This document shows, piece after piece, positions 26,101 to 34,320 of a stretch of 44,149 nucleotides of DNA (within the stretch, counting starts at the first letter, position 1; each line of letters begins with the position of its first letter). The notes beneath the pieces are model-generated. The model was not told the origin of the DNA, did no database searches, and saw only the letters and a list, made by a program, of their open reading frames with translations. Origin of the DNA: DASPJR01 sp035628505 (GTDB taxonomy: Bacteria > Planctomycetota > SZUA-567 > H5-PLA8); NCBI GenBank assembly GCA_035628505.1, contig DASPJR010000197.1, forward strand, positions 1 through 44,149, in the 5' to 3' direction. The position numbers and the translations under genes were made by a program.

Positions 26101-26562
26101 TCACTTCGCCCCCGGCCGTACAATCAGCACCGCGCATGGCGCGAGGCGGACGATGCGCTCGGCTGTCGATCCCAGAACCATGTGCGCAAGCCCCGTGCGG
26201 CCGTGCGACGACGCGACGATGCAGTCGGCGCCGATCTCGCGCGCGCAGGCCGCAATCTCAGCGGCCGCGTCGCCAAAACGCACGAGCGGCTCGACCTGAA
26301 TTTTCCAGTCGCGTTCAATCTCCTCGCTTAAGGCCATCAATGCAGCGTGCTCCTCTCGCGAGCGATCCAGTTTACCGGCCCCGCTGAAGCCCACGAGCTC
26401 ACCTGTCGGAAGCGGCATCATGAGCGGAGTGACGTTGGCTTCAACATGCAGCAGTGACAGCCGCCCGCCGTATTGCCCCACGAGCGACACCGCATAGGGA
26501 ATGGCGTTCCGCGAGTGCGGCGACAAGTCAGTAGTCAGCAGAATGTTCTTTAAGTGGACCAT
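26101..26562 (-). CDS. Universal stress protein (UspA family)
   Basis: 153 residues from the ATG at 26562, chosen for GAGG about 6 bases upstream and because MVHLKNILLTTDLSPHSRNA is the standard UspA N-terminus; the frame extends to 26679 without homology. Family motifs: ILLTTDLS for the first strand, SLLHVEAN, and the nucleotide-loop motif SSHGRTGLAHMVLGST close to the C-terminus, ending in APCAVLIVRP. The first glycine of the usual G-2X-G-9X-G(S/T) pattern is Ser here, while the remaining positions fit, so ATP binding is likely but not certain. Single-domain, cytoplasmic. Divergent from the cation ATPase at 26836, a common pairing that hints at a shared stress or ion-homeostasis response. 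Confidence 0.93.
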   Translation of the reverse strand: MVHLKNILLTTDLSPHSRNAIPYAVSLVGQYGGRLSLLHVEANVTPLMMPLPTGELVGFSGAGKLDRSREEHAALMALSEEIERDWKIQVEPLVRFGDAAAEIAACAREIGADCIVASSHGRTGLAHMVLGSTAERIVRLAPCAVLIVRPGAK

Positions 26563-26755
26563 AGACGCCTCGATAAAATGCAAAAGGCCAGCCAACCACT
26601 TCACACGGCCCCTTCCTAATCTTCTCAGGTAAGAAGCGCTATGAAATGTTCCGGTGCAATCCCGAATCCCCACCCTCACAGCCGCAGCTTCTCGCCAGAG
26701 ATGCGAAGTGAATTCTCAGGATTGCGACAAACAGATGCTCGCACTTCGTATTCCA

Positions 26756-26780
26756 GCGCGGGAATAGAACTATCCCGCGC
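26756..26780. promoter_or_regulatory. Inverted repeat upstream of the cation ATPase
   Basis: GCGCGGGAATAG is mirrored by CTATCCCGCGC with one extra A in the left arm and a two-base centre, 56 bp before the GTG start. It may be a regulator site or a leader hairpin. A -10-like TAAAAT (26785-26790) lies just behind it, but no good -35 was found. Confidence 0.4.
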
Positions 26781-26835
26781 GGCATAAAATCTGCGCTGCT
26801 CCTGTTTGAGCAACGTTCAAACAGGAGACCCTCTC

Positions 26836-29631
26836 GTGCTGGTACAGCAATCACTCAAGGCCGCGCCTCGCAGGTCTAAAAAGGTCGAGCTCAAAGCCGC
26901 CGCTAGTTCCGCGCGCAAGCAGCAAGGCTGGCATCAGATCCAGGCCACGGAGGTTTTCCGTCTGCTGGACGTGGATGTTAAGACCGGCCTGAGCAGCGAC
27001 GAGGCGCGGCTGAGACAGAAGAAATACGGGCTTAACGCCATCACGCGTCGGCCTGGAAAATCAGCGTGGCTGAAGTTCCTCGATCAATTCAACCAGCCGC
27101 TCGTCTATATCCTGCTGCTTGCAACCGTCGTTACTGCGTTTGTCGGCGAGTACGTTGATTCGACGATCATCTTTGCCGTTATCCTGATCAATGCGATTGT
27201 CGGTTTTCTGCAGGAAGCGAAAGCGGAAAAGGCGATCGAGTCGCTCTCGGGAATGGTCGCCACAGAAGCGAATGTGCGCCGCGACGCGCGCAATCAGCGC
27301 CTGCGATCTGAACTGCTCGTGCCGGGCGATATTGTTCTGCTGCAATCAGGCGACCGCGTCCCTGCTGACCTGCGTCTGTTCCACGCCAGGGGCCTGCAGA
27401 TCGACGAATCGGCACTGACCGGCGAATCCGTCCCCGTGCAGAAGGACCCCCAGGCGCTCGCGCTGGATACCGTTCTGGCCGATCGCAGGAACCTGGCGTT
27501 CGCGGGAACGCTGGTGACGGCCGGGCAGGGCGAAGGCATCGTCTGGGCGACTGGAGACCAGACCGAAACAGGCCACATCGCCGACCTCATTTCCCAGGCT
27601 TTGGATATTTCGACGCCGCTGACGAAGAAGATCACCCACTTCAGCCATCTGCTGCTCTGGGTCATTCTCGTGCTTTCAGCAGCTGCCTTTGGAATCGGTG
27701 TAGCGCGCGGTGAAAATGCGGTGCAGATGTTCATGGCGTCCGTCGCGCTCGCCGTGGGCGCAATTCCCGAAGGCCTTCCGGCCGCGGTGACGATCGTCCT
27801 GGCGATCGGCGTGTCGCGCATGGCCCGGCGGAAGGCCATCATCCGCAAGCTGCCTGCGGTCGAGACGCTCGGAAGCACCACGGTGATCTGCTCGGACAAG
27901 ACGGGAACGCTGACCGAAAACCAGATGACGGTGCGCGAAATCTACGCCGGCGGAAAGCTGTACGAGGTCAGCGGCAGCGGCTATCAGCCCGCGGGAGAAA
28001 TTCGCGCGAATGGAAAGCCCGCGGAACTGCGCGAGGGAACTGCGCTTGTGGAGTGCCTGCGCGCCGGCGTGTTGTGCAATGACTCGGAACTGCTGAACGA
28101 AGACGGGCGCCTGAAGGTGCAGGGAGATCCCACCGAGGCCGCGCTTCTGGTGGTGGGAGAGAAAGCCGGACTGCTCCGCGCCTCCATGCACAGTCACATG
28201 CCGCGGCTGGATGTCATTCCGTTTGAATCCGAGCAGATGTACCGCGCCACGCTGCACGTGAATCGCGCCGCGCGTGTGATCTACAAAATTGGCGCCGTCG
28301 AACGGCTGCTGGGCCGCTGCGCGGACGCGCTTGACGAAAGGGGCGCTTTAGTTCCGCTCGATAAAGAGGCGGTGCAGCGCGCCGTCGAATCGATGGCGCG
28401 GCGCGGATTGCGGGTGCTGGCTTTTGCGCGCCGGCATGTCCAGCGCGATCACGCCACGCTTGAACATGCCCACGTGAGCGAGGGGCTTACTTTCCTGGGG
28501 CTTCAAGGCATGATCGATCCGCCGCGCAAGGAGGCCATTGAAGCTGTGCGCAAATGCCAGGAAGCGGGAATCGCCGTCAAGATGATCACAGGCGATCACC
28601 TGGTAACCGCGCAAGCCATCGCCGGGCAGATCGGCTTGAAGGGAAGCGCGGAACATGGAACGCTCGTGGCTTTAACGGGACGCGATCTGGAAAAGATTTC
28701 CGATGAGCAGTTGCCGGAGCTTGCGGCGAGCACCGCGGTGTTCGCGCGCGTTGCTCCCGAACAGAAGCTGCGGCTGGTCCGGGCGCTGCAATCGCGCGGG
28801 CATGTCGTCGCGATGACCGGAGACGGCGTGAACGATGCGCCGGCGCTGAAGCAGGCGGATATCGGCGTGGCCATGGGCATCACGGGAACGGATGTCTCCA
28901 AGGGCGCCGCGGCGATGATTCTCACCGACGATAACTTCGCGACCATCGAGGCGGCCGTTGAAGAAGGCCGCGGTGTGTTCGACAACCTGACGAAGTTCAT
29001 CGTGTGGACTCTGCCGACGAACGGAGGCGAAGCGCTGATCCTGCTCACTGCGATCCTGTTCGGCATCGTCCTGCCGGCACTTCCGGTTCAGCTCCTCTGG
29101 GTCAACATGACCTCGGCGGTGCTGCTGGGGCTGATGCTGGTCTTCGAACCGCGCGAGCCGGGGCTGATGCAGCGTCCGCCGCGCGACCCGAAACGCCCGC
29201 TGCTCACCTATCCGCTGCTGATGCGAACTGGCCTGGTCTCGTTAATGATGCTGGCAGGTGCGTACTGGCTGTTCTTCTGGGAACTGAGCATGGCGGGCGA
29301 AACGATTGCGGAGGCACGCACGGCAGTCATTAACGTGATCGTAATGGTCGAGGTCGGCTATCTGTTCAATTGCCGCACGCTGAACCGGACGTTCTTCTCG
29401 ATCGGCCTGTTCACCAATCGGTGGGCCATCGTCGGCGCACTGACCATGATACTTGCGCAGCTGGCATTCACCTACGTGCCGCTCATGAACCGGCTGTTCC
29501 AGACGGCGCCCATCTCGCCTGAATCATGGCTGCGAATTCTGCTGGTCGCTGCGGCGGTTTTCAGCGTGGTCGAAATCGAGAAGTGGATCCGCTTTGGCCG
29601 CGCCAAAAGCCAGGAGGTCGTGCCGGAGTAA
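26836..29631 (+). CDS. P2-type cation-transporting ATPase (PacL/SERCA-like)
   Basis: 931 residues from the GTG at 26836, which has GGAG 8 bases upstream; the frame extends to a TTG at 26806 without a ribosome site. Membrane protein that uses ATP to move cations, probably Ca2+ or another divalent/monovalent ion. Seen in order: N-terminal cation-ATPase domain (~residue 30), helices 1-2 (YILLLATVVTAFVGEYVD), the dephosphorylation motif LTGES (TGES 195-198), helix 4 PEGLPAAVT, the phosphorylation site DKTGTLT (Asp354), KMITGDH, and the hinge GDGVNDAP (662) followed by IGVAMG. The C-terminal membrane part includes WVNMTSAVLLGLMLVFEP. PEGLPA and the length fit the P2 group; the ion cannot be fixed from these motifs alone. 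Divergent from the universal stress protein. Confidence 0.95.
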   Translation: MLVQQSLKAAPRRSKKVELKAAASSARKQQGWHQIQATEVFRLLDVDVKTGLSSDEARLRQKKYGLNAITRRPGKSAWLKFLDQFNQPLVYILLLATVVTAFVGEYVDSTIIFAVILINAIVGFLQEAKAEKAIESLSGMVATEANVRRDARNQRLRSELLVPGDIVLLQSGDRVPADLRLFHARGLQIDESALTGESVPVQKDPQALALDTVLADRRNLAFAGTLVTAGQGEGIVWATGDQTETGHIADLISQALDISTPLTKKITHFSHLLLWVILVLSAAAFGIGVARGENAVQMFMASVALAVGAIPEGLPAAVTIVLAIGVSRMARRKAIIRKLPAVETLGSTTVICSDKTGTLTENQMTVREIYAGGKLYEVSGSGYQPAGEIRANGKPAELREGTALVECLRAGVLCNDSELLNEDGRLKVQGDPTEAALLVVGEKAGLLRASMHSHMPRLDVIPFESEQMYRATLHVNRAARVIYKIGAVERLLGRCADALDERGALVPLDKEAVQRAVESMARRGLRVLAFARRHVQRDHATLEHAHVSEGLTFLGLQGMIDPPRKEAIEAVRKCQEAGIAVKMITGDHLVTAQAIAGQIGLKGSAEHGTLVALTGRDLEKISDEQLPELAASTAVFARVAPEQKLRLVRALQSRGHVVAMTGDGVNDAPALKQADIGVAMGITGTDVSKGAAAMILTDDNFATIEAAVEEGRGVFDNLTKFIVWTLPTNGGEALILLTAILFGIVLPALPVQLLWVNMTSAVLLGLMLVFEPREPGLMQRPPRDPKRPLLTYPLLMRTGLVSLMMLAGAYWLFFWELSMAGETIAEARTAVINVIVMVEVGYLFNCRTLNRTFFSIGLFTNRWAIVGALTMILAQLAFTYVPLMNRLFQTAPISPESWLRILLVAAAVFSVVEIEKWIRFGRAKSQEVVPE

Positions 29632-29701
29632 GGCCTGCGGCTCTGCGTTAACCAGCGTTGAGGGCTGTACTTACAAGACGAAGATTTCAGGTGCCGCGGC
29701 T

Positions 29702-29730
29702 TTGACAGGCTCAGCGGCAGAGCATAACGT
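29702..29730 (+). promoter_or_regulatory. Sigma-70-type promoter of the PVC heme-binding gene
   Basis: TTGACA (29702-29707), a 17-bp spacer and TAACGT (29725-29730). Transcription would start near 29737, directly at the ATG at 29738, implying a leaderless mRNA; no Shine-Dalgarno precedes that ATG. Confidence 0.5.
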
Positions 29731-29737
29731 TACGTTT

Positions 29738-32700
29738 ATGCGCTCCTTCATTCTTGCGGCTTTCGCCGCTCTCAGTTTGTCCGCGTTCTGCGAAGAAGAT
29801 TACAAGCCCGACATTTTTCCCGCTTCAGGCGACGCCGAAGCTGCCATCAAAAACTTTCAGCTCCCGAAAACTTTGAAAGCCGAGGTTTTCGCCGCCGAGC
29901 CACAGCTGGCCAATCCGGTCGGGCTTCACGTCGACCTCAAAGGCCGCGTTTACATTCTCGAAACGTTCCGCGCCGGCTTGAGCGACATCGATGGCGCCAC
30001 CGGCGCGACGATCGACACAGACATGCCGCTGCGCACCGTTGATGAGCGCGCGGAGTTCCTCAAGAAAAAGTGGGGCGCGGATGTTGTGAAATTCACGAAA
30101 GATCACGAACGGCTCCGGCTGCTTGAAGATCGCGACGGCGACGGGCGCGCGGAACGCGATTCAGTCTTTATCTCATCGAACGGATTAACTGACGGCATCG
30201 GCGCGGGTGTCGTCTCGTACAAAAACGATGTGTACTGGGCCAACGTACCGCGGCTGTGGAAGCTGCGCGACACGGACGGCGACGGCAAAGCGGATGTGCG
30301 CGACTCGCTTCATTATGGATACGGCGTTCACGGCGGCATTCGCGGGCACGATCTGCACGGTCTGCGCGTGGGTCCTGACGGCAAACTCTATTTCAACATG
30401 GGCGACCGCGGGCTGAATGTCTCGGTTGGGGGAAAATCCGTTGAAGTCCCGGATACCGGCGCGGTGCTGCGCTGCAACCTGGACGGCAGCGAACTCGAGA
30501 TTTTCTGCATCGGTCTGCGCAACCCGCACGATCTGGCCTTCGATGAATTCGGAAATCTCTTCACCTGCGACAACGATTCGGGCATCGGCGATAAGTGCCG
30601 CATTCAGTACCTCGTTGAAGGCGCGGACAATGGCTGGCGCAACGGGTACCAGTTCATCCATCTCCCGCAGCCGCGCGGCATGTGGAACACGGAAAAACTC
30701 TGGCAGACGGCGCACAAAGGCCAGGCGGCGTACGTCATTCCGGCGATTTCACATCTCACCAACGGCCCCGCCGGCATGACGTTCTATCCCGGCACGGGCT
30801 TTCCCGAACATTTCAACCGGCGCTTCTTTCTGGCTGATTTCCGCTACGGCGCGGCAGACAGCGGTTTGCATACATTCCGCCTGGAACCGAAAGGCGCTTC
30901 GTTCGACTACAAGGATCACGAGAAATCGATCTGGAGCATCCTGCTGACCGACGCCGATTTCGGTCCAGACAGCCAGCTCTACTGCAGCGACTGGGTCGCC
31001 GGCGGGGCGATGCCGAAGAAAGGCCGCGTCTACCGCATCTTCGATCCCGAGCGCGCGAAAAGCGAGCTGGTACAGCAGACGAAAAAACTTCTGAATGAAG
31101 GCATGGAAAAGCTCGCGGATAGCGAGCTGATCACGCTGCTCGCACACACCAATCTGTACGTGCGGTGTGAAGCACAGTTTGAGCTCGCCGCACGCGGCGC
31201 GAAGAGCGTAACGCTGCTCGCCGAACGGCTCAAATCGGCAGACCATCAGCTCGCGCGCATTCATGCGGTTTGGGCACTGGGCCAGATCGGGCGAAAAGAC
31301 GCGGCGGCGCTCAACGCGCTGCTGCCGATTCTCTCGGATGCTGACGCCGAGGTACGGGCGCAGGCAGCGAAGACGCTCGGTGATTGTCGCTGCGCACAGG
31401 CGTTCGATGGCCTGATCAAGTTGCTGAAAGACACGAGCGCGCGGCCGCGCTTTTTTGCCGCAATCGCGCTCGGCAAGCTCGGCCGCGCCGAAGCGCTCGA
31501 ACCGCTTCTGGAGATGCTGCGCGAGAATGCTGACGCCGATCCGTTCCTGCGCCACGCGGCGGTGATGGGGCTTTCCGGCACACAAAAGGCGGAGAAGCTG
31601 GCGACATTCGCCGATGATTTTTCGCCGGCCGTGCGCATGGGCGCGCTGGTGGCGCTGCGGCGGCATGAAAGCCCGGAAGTTGCGCGCTTTCTCAACCGCC
31701 GGGATCCGCTGCTCGAACTGGAGGCAGCGCGCGCGATTCACGACCTGCCGATTCCTGCGGCAATGCCGCAGCTCGCGAAGCTGATTAACTTACCCACGCT
31801 GCCGCCGAATGCTCCTTTACACGGCGCGGCAGTGAACCCGCTCGAAGCTGCCGGCGATCAGCTCTGCCGCAACCTGCTGCTGCGTGTGATCAATGCCAAT
31901 TACCGCCTGGGCCAGCCGGAAAACATTCAGGCGCTTGCGGCATTTGCGATGCGCACGGATGTCGAGCTGTCCTTGCGCGTCGATGCGCTCGAAGCGCTGG
32001 CCGACTGGGCCCAGCCGCGCGGGCGCGACCGGGTGCTGAATCTGTGGCGTCCGCTGCCGGCGCGCGACGCATCGGCTGTGGCTGAAGCCGTCAAACCGTT
32101 CCTGCTGGATCTGATCAAGGGATCAAACAATGAATTGCGGGCCGCGGCCTGCCAGATCGCGGCGAAGCACAAGCTCGCCTATGCCGCGCCGGCGCTTCAC
32201 GCGGTGGTGTGCGACGAAAAGTTTGCGGCCAGCGCGCGCGTGACTGCGTTCAATGCGCTCGCCGAGCAGAAATACGAAAATCTTTCTGAGGTCGTGCGCG
32301 TGGCCTTCGGTAGCAGTGAGTCGAAACTTCGCCAGGCGGCGCTGCCGCATCTGGCCGGCATGAGCCCGGCGGATTCCATTCCGCTGCTCGGGAAGACACT
32401 GGAGAGCGCGCCTCATGCGGAACGGCAGACGGCGCTGTCGCTGCTCGCAAAAATGAAGCGCCCCGAGGCTGACGCCATTCTGATCCAGTGGTTCGATAAA
32501 TTCCTGAGCGGGCAGGCGCCTGCGGAGATCCAGCTCGACCTGCTTAATGCGGCGCAGGCCAGCGGCAACGCGGAGCTCAAAGCGCGCGTAGAGCGCTACA
32601 CGAAAGCGCTCGACCCAGATGATGAGCTCGCGCCGTTTAAGGTGGCGCTGTCCGGCGGCGACTCAACCCTGGGCCGGAAAGTGTTCTTTGAGAATGAAAA

Positions 32701-33073
32701 AGTGCAGTGCTCGCGCTGCCATAAGGTCAAGGGCAAAGGCGGCGAGGTCGGGCCGGACTTAAGCAAGATTGCTGGCACGCGCGACCGGAAATATCTGCTC
32801 GAAGCGGTGATCGCGCCAAACGCGCAGATCGCGCCCGGCTTTGAAACCAACATGGCCACCCTCAACGATGGGCGCGTCGTTATTGGGATGATCAAGAAAG
32901 AGACCGAGCAGACCTTGGCGCTGCTTTCGGCCGACGGAAAAATCACTGAAATAAAGAAGGACGAAATCAAGACACGCAAGCGGCCGAAAGAATCCGCGAT
33001 GCCGCCAATGGGTCAGGTGCTCACAAAGAACGAAATCCGTGACCTGATTGAATTCCTGTCCACGCTGAAGTGA
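29738..33073 (+). CDS. PVC-type membrane-bound dehydrogenase / HEAT / CxxCH heme protein
   Basis: 1,111 residues from the ATG at 29738, where a signal peptide begins (RSFILAAFAALSLSAFCEED); the frame extends to 29594 inside the ATPase gene. The N-terminal ~430 residues match the PVC 'membrane-bound dehydrogenase' domain (TIGR02604-type; a sugar-dehydrogenase-like propeller): ANPVGLHVDLKGRVYILETF, LEDRDGDGRAE, GDRGLNV, IGLRNPHDLAFDEFGNLFT. The middle is a long array of HEAT-like repeats (HAVWALGQIGRKDAAALNAL, AQAAKTLGDCR). The C-terminal domain (TIGR02603-type) has CSRCH at Cys991, then GEVGPDLSKIAG. It probably oxidises a sugar-like substrate in the periplasm and passes electrons to the heme, as in other PVC relatives of glucose/sorbosone dehydrogenase. 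Followed 12 bp later by a regulator gene. Confidence 0.95.
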   Translation: MRSFILAAFAALSLSAFCEEDYKPDIFPASGDAEAAIKNFQLPKTLKAEVFAAEPQLANPVGLHVDLKGRVYILETFRAGLSDIDGATGATIDTDMPLRTVDERAEFLKKKWGADVVKFTKDHERLRLLEDRDGDGRAERDSVFISSNGLTDGIGAGVVSYKNDVYWANVPRLWKLRDTDGDGKADVRDSLHYGYGVHGGIRGHDLHGLRVGPDGKLYFNMGDRGLNVSVGGKSVEVPDTGAVLRCNLDGSELEIFCIGLRNPHDLAFDEFGNLFTCDNDSGIGDKCRIQYLVEGADNGWRNGYQFIHLPQPRGMWNTEKLWQTAHKGQAAYVIPAISHLTNGPAGMTFYPGTGFPEHFNRRFFLADFRYGAADSGLHTFRLEPKGASFDYKDHEKSIWSILLTDADFGPDSQLYCSDWVAGGAMPKKGRVYRIFDPERAKSELVQQTKKLLNEGMEKLADSELITLLAHTNLYVRCEAQFELAARGAKSVTLLAERLKSADHQLARIHAVWALGQIGRKDAAALNALLPILSDADAEVRAQAAKTLGDCRCAQAFDGLIKLLKDTSARPRFFAAIALGKLGRAEALEPLLEMLRENADADPFLRHAAVMGLSGTQKAEKLATFADDFSPAVRMGALVALRRHESPEVARFLNRRDPLLELEAARAIHDLPIPAAMPQLAKLINLPTLPPNAPLHGAAVNPLEAAGDQLCRNLLLRVINANYRLGQPENIQALAAFAMRTDVELSLRVDALEALADWAQPRGRDRVLNLWRPLPARDASAVAEAVKPFLLDLIKGSNNELRAAACQIAAKHKLAYAAPALHAVVCDEKFAASARVTAFNALAEQKYENLSEVVRVAFGSSESKLRQAALPHLAGMSPADSIPLLGKTLESAPHAERQTALSLLAKMKRPEADAILIQWFDKFLSGQAPAEIQLDLLNAAQASGNAELKARVERYTKALDPDDELAPFKVALSGGDSTLGRKVFFENEKVQCSRCHKVKGKGGEVGPDLSKIAGTRDRKYLLEAVIAPNAQIAPGFETNMATLNDGRVVIGMIKKETEQTLALLSADGKITEIKKDEIKTRKRPKESAMPPMGQVLTKNEIRDLIEFLSTLK

Positions 33074-33085
33074 ATCGAGGCGTCC

Positions 33086-34231
33086 GTGGTTCCGATTGCG
33101 CTGGTCTTCAGCTACAGCCTCAGTTACTGCCGCTCAATCATGCGCGGCATTCGCGCCTTTGCCAAGAGCCGACCCGAGTGGGTGCTCCTGCCGGCGTCGC
33201 ATGAACTGCATGCGGTGAAGACGCTGCGCGAGCGCCATCCGCGCGGAATCATCGGACATATCTACAGCAACGAGGTCGCAAACGAACTGCAGGCGATGAG
33301 AAAACCGGTGGTGAACGTCTGCGGCATTATGCCTTGGCTGCGCCTGCCGCGCGTCGGCGTGGACGATGCGGGCATCGGGCGCATGGCGGCGCTGCACCTG
33401 GCCGACCGCGGACTGGAGCACTTCGCCTTCATTGGCCACGATAAGCAGGGCGCCAGTGTCGAGCGCCTCCGCGGATTCCGGGAAGCGCTCAGCGACTACC
33501 ACGTTCATGTTCACTACTGGCCAAAAGAAGGCTTCCAGCCGCAGGGCTGGGCCGCGTCGTCCACGACAGACTTACTGCGCTGGCTGACGGAGCTGCCGAA
33601 GCCCGTCGGGCTTTTCGTTGCCGGCGATGTCTGGGGGCTGCAGATTTCGGAATTCTGCCGGCAGCTCAAGCTGAAAGTTCCCGAAGAAGTCGCGATCCTC
33701 GGTGTCGACAACGACGACCTGTACTGCGAAATGTCGCGGCCGTCACTGTCGAGTATCGCCGTTCCCGGCGAAAAAGTCGGCCACGAAGCCGCTGCGCTTC
33801 TGGAGCGCCTGCTGCACGGCGGCGCAGCGCCGAAGACGCCGCTGCTGCTCCCGCCGGTCGGCGTCGTAACGCGGCAGTCGACGGACCTGCTGGCCATTCG
33901 CGACCTGGACATCGTCAAGGCACTCGGCCTGATCCGTTCACAGATCGCCAGCCCGCTCAGCGTCGCCGACGTGGTTGAGCACGTCGCCGTCTCGCGCCGT
34001 TCGCTGGAGCGGAAATTCCGCAGCACGATCGGGCGCGGGATCGGCGTTGAAATCCGCCGCCAGCGCATCGAACGCGCCAAGGACCTGCTCGTGCATACGG
34101 ACCTGCCGATGTCACGCGTGGCTCTGCAATCCGGCTTCGCCAGCTCCAAGCAGCTGTCGGTCACGTTCCGGCAGAGTACCGGGCTGACGCCATCAGGTTA
34201 CCGCCGGCGCAATGCACTTGAGCAGAGCTGA
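33086..34231 (+). CDS. XylR-like transcriptional regulator (LacI-type sensor plus AraC-type HTH)
   Basis: 381 residues, GTG start with GAGG 5 bases upstream. The N-terminal ~270 residues resemble the periplasmic-binding-protein-like sugar sensor of LacI/XylR proteins (VALVFSYSLSY region, GVDDAGIGRMAALHLADRG, AILGVDNDDLYCEMSRPSLS). The last ~100 residues are an AraC-type double helix-turn-helix (SVADVVEHVAVSRRSLERKF, MSRVALQSGFASSKQLSVTF, ending TGLTPSGYRRR). This arrangement is that of XylR, which responds to xylose, and is greatly expanded in PVC bacteria where ligands are mostly unknown. It is 12 bp behind the heme-binding dehydrogenase and 89 bp before the DUF1549/DUF1553 gene, so it probably controls one or both in response to a sugar. 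Confidence 0.94.
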   Translation: MVPIALVFSYSLSYCRSIMRGIRAFAKSRPEWVLLPASHELHAVKTLRERHPRGIIGHIYSNEVANELQAMRKPVVNVCGIMPWLRLPRVGVDDAGIGRMAALHLADRGLEHFAFIGHDKQGASVERLRGFREALSDYHVHVHYWPKEGFQPQGWAASSTTDLLRWLTELPKPVGLFVAGDVWGLQISEFCRQLKLKVPEEVAILGVDNDDLYCEMSRPSLSSIAVPGEKVGHEAAALLERLLHGGAAPKTPLLLPPVGVVTRQSTDLLAIRDLDIVKALGLIRSQIASPLSVADVVEHVAVSRRSLERKFRSTIGRGIGVEIRRQRIERAKDLLVHTDLPMSRVALQSGFASSKQLSVTFRQSTGLTPSGYRRRNALEQS

Positions 34232-34320
34232 CGCAAAAAGGAAAAACATTTCCGCAAACCGGCATAGTCGCCCGGCAGGCGCCGATGTATGTAGAATAGG
34301 GCACAGGAGCAACCTCAGCA

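Noticed and set aside
29594..29737. Upstream extension of the PVC heme protein gene
   Set aside because: It overlaps the ATPase coding sequence, would place 48 residues before a clear signal peptide, and lacks a ribosome site.
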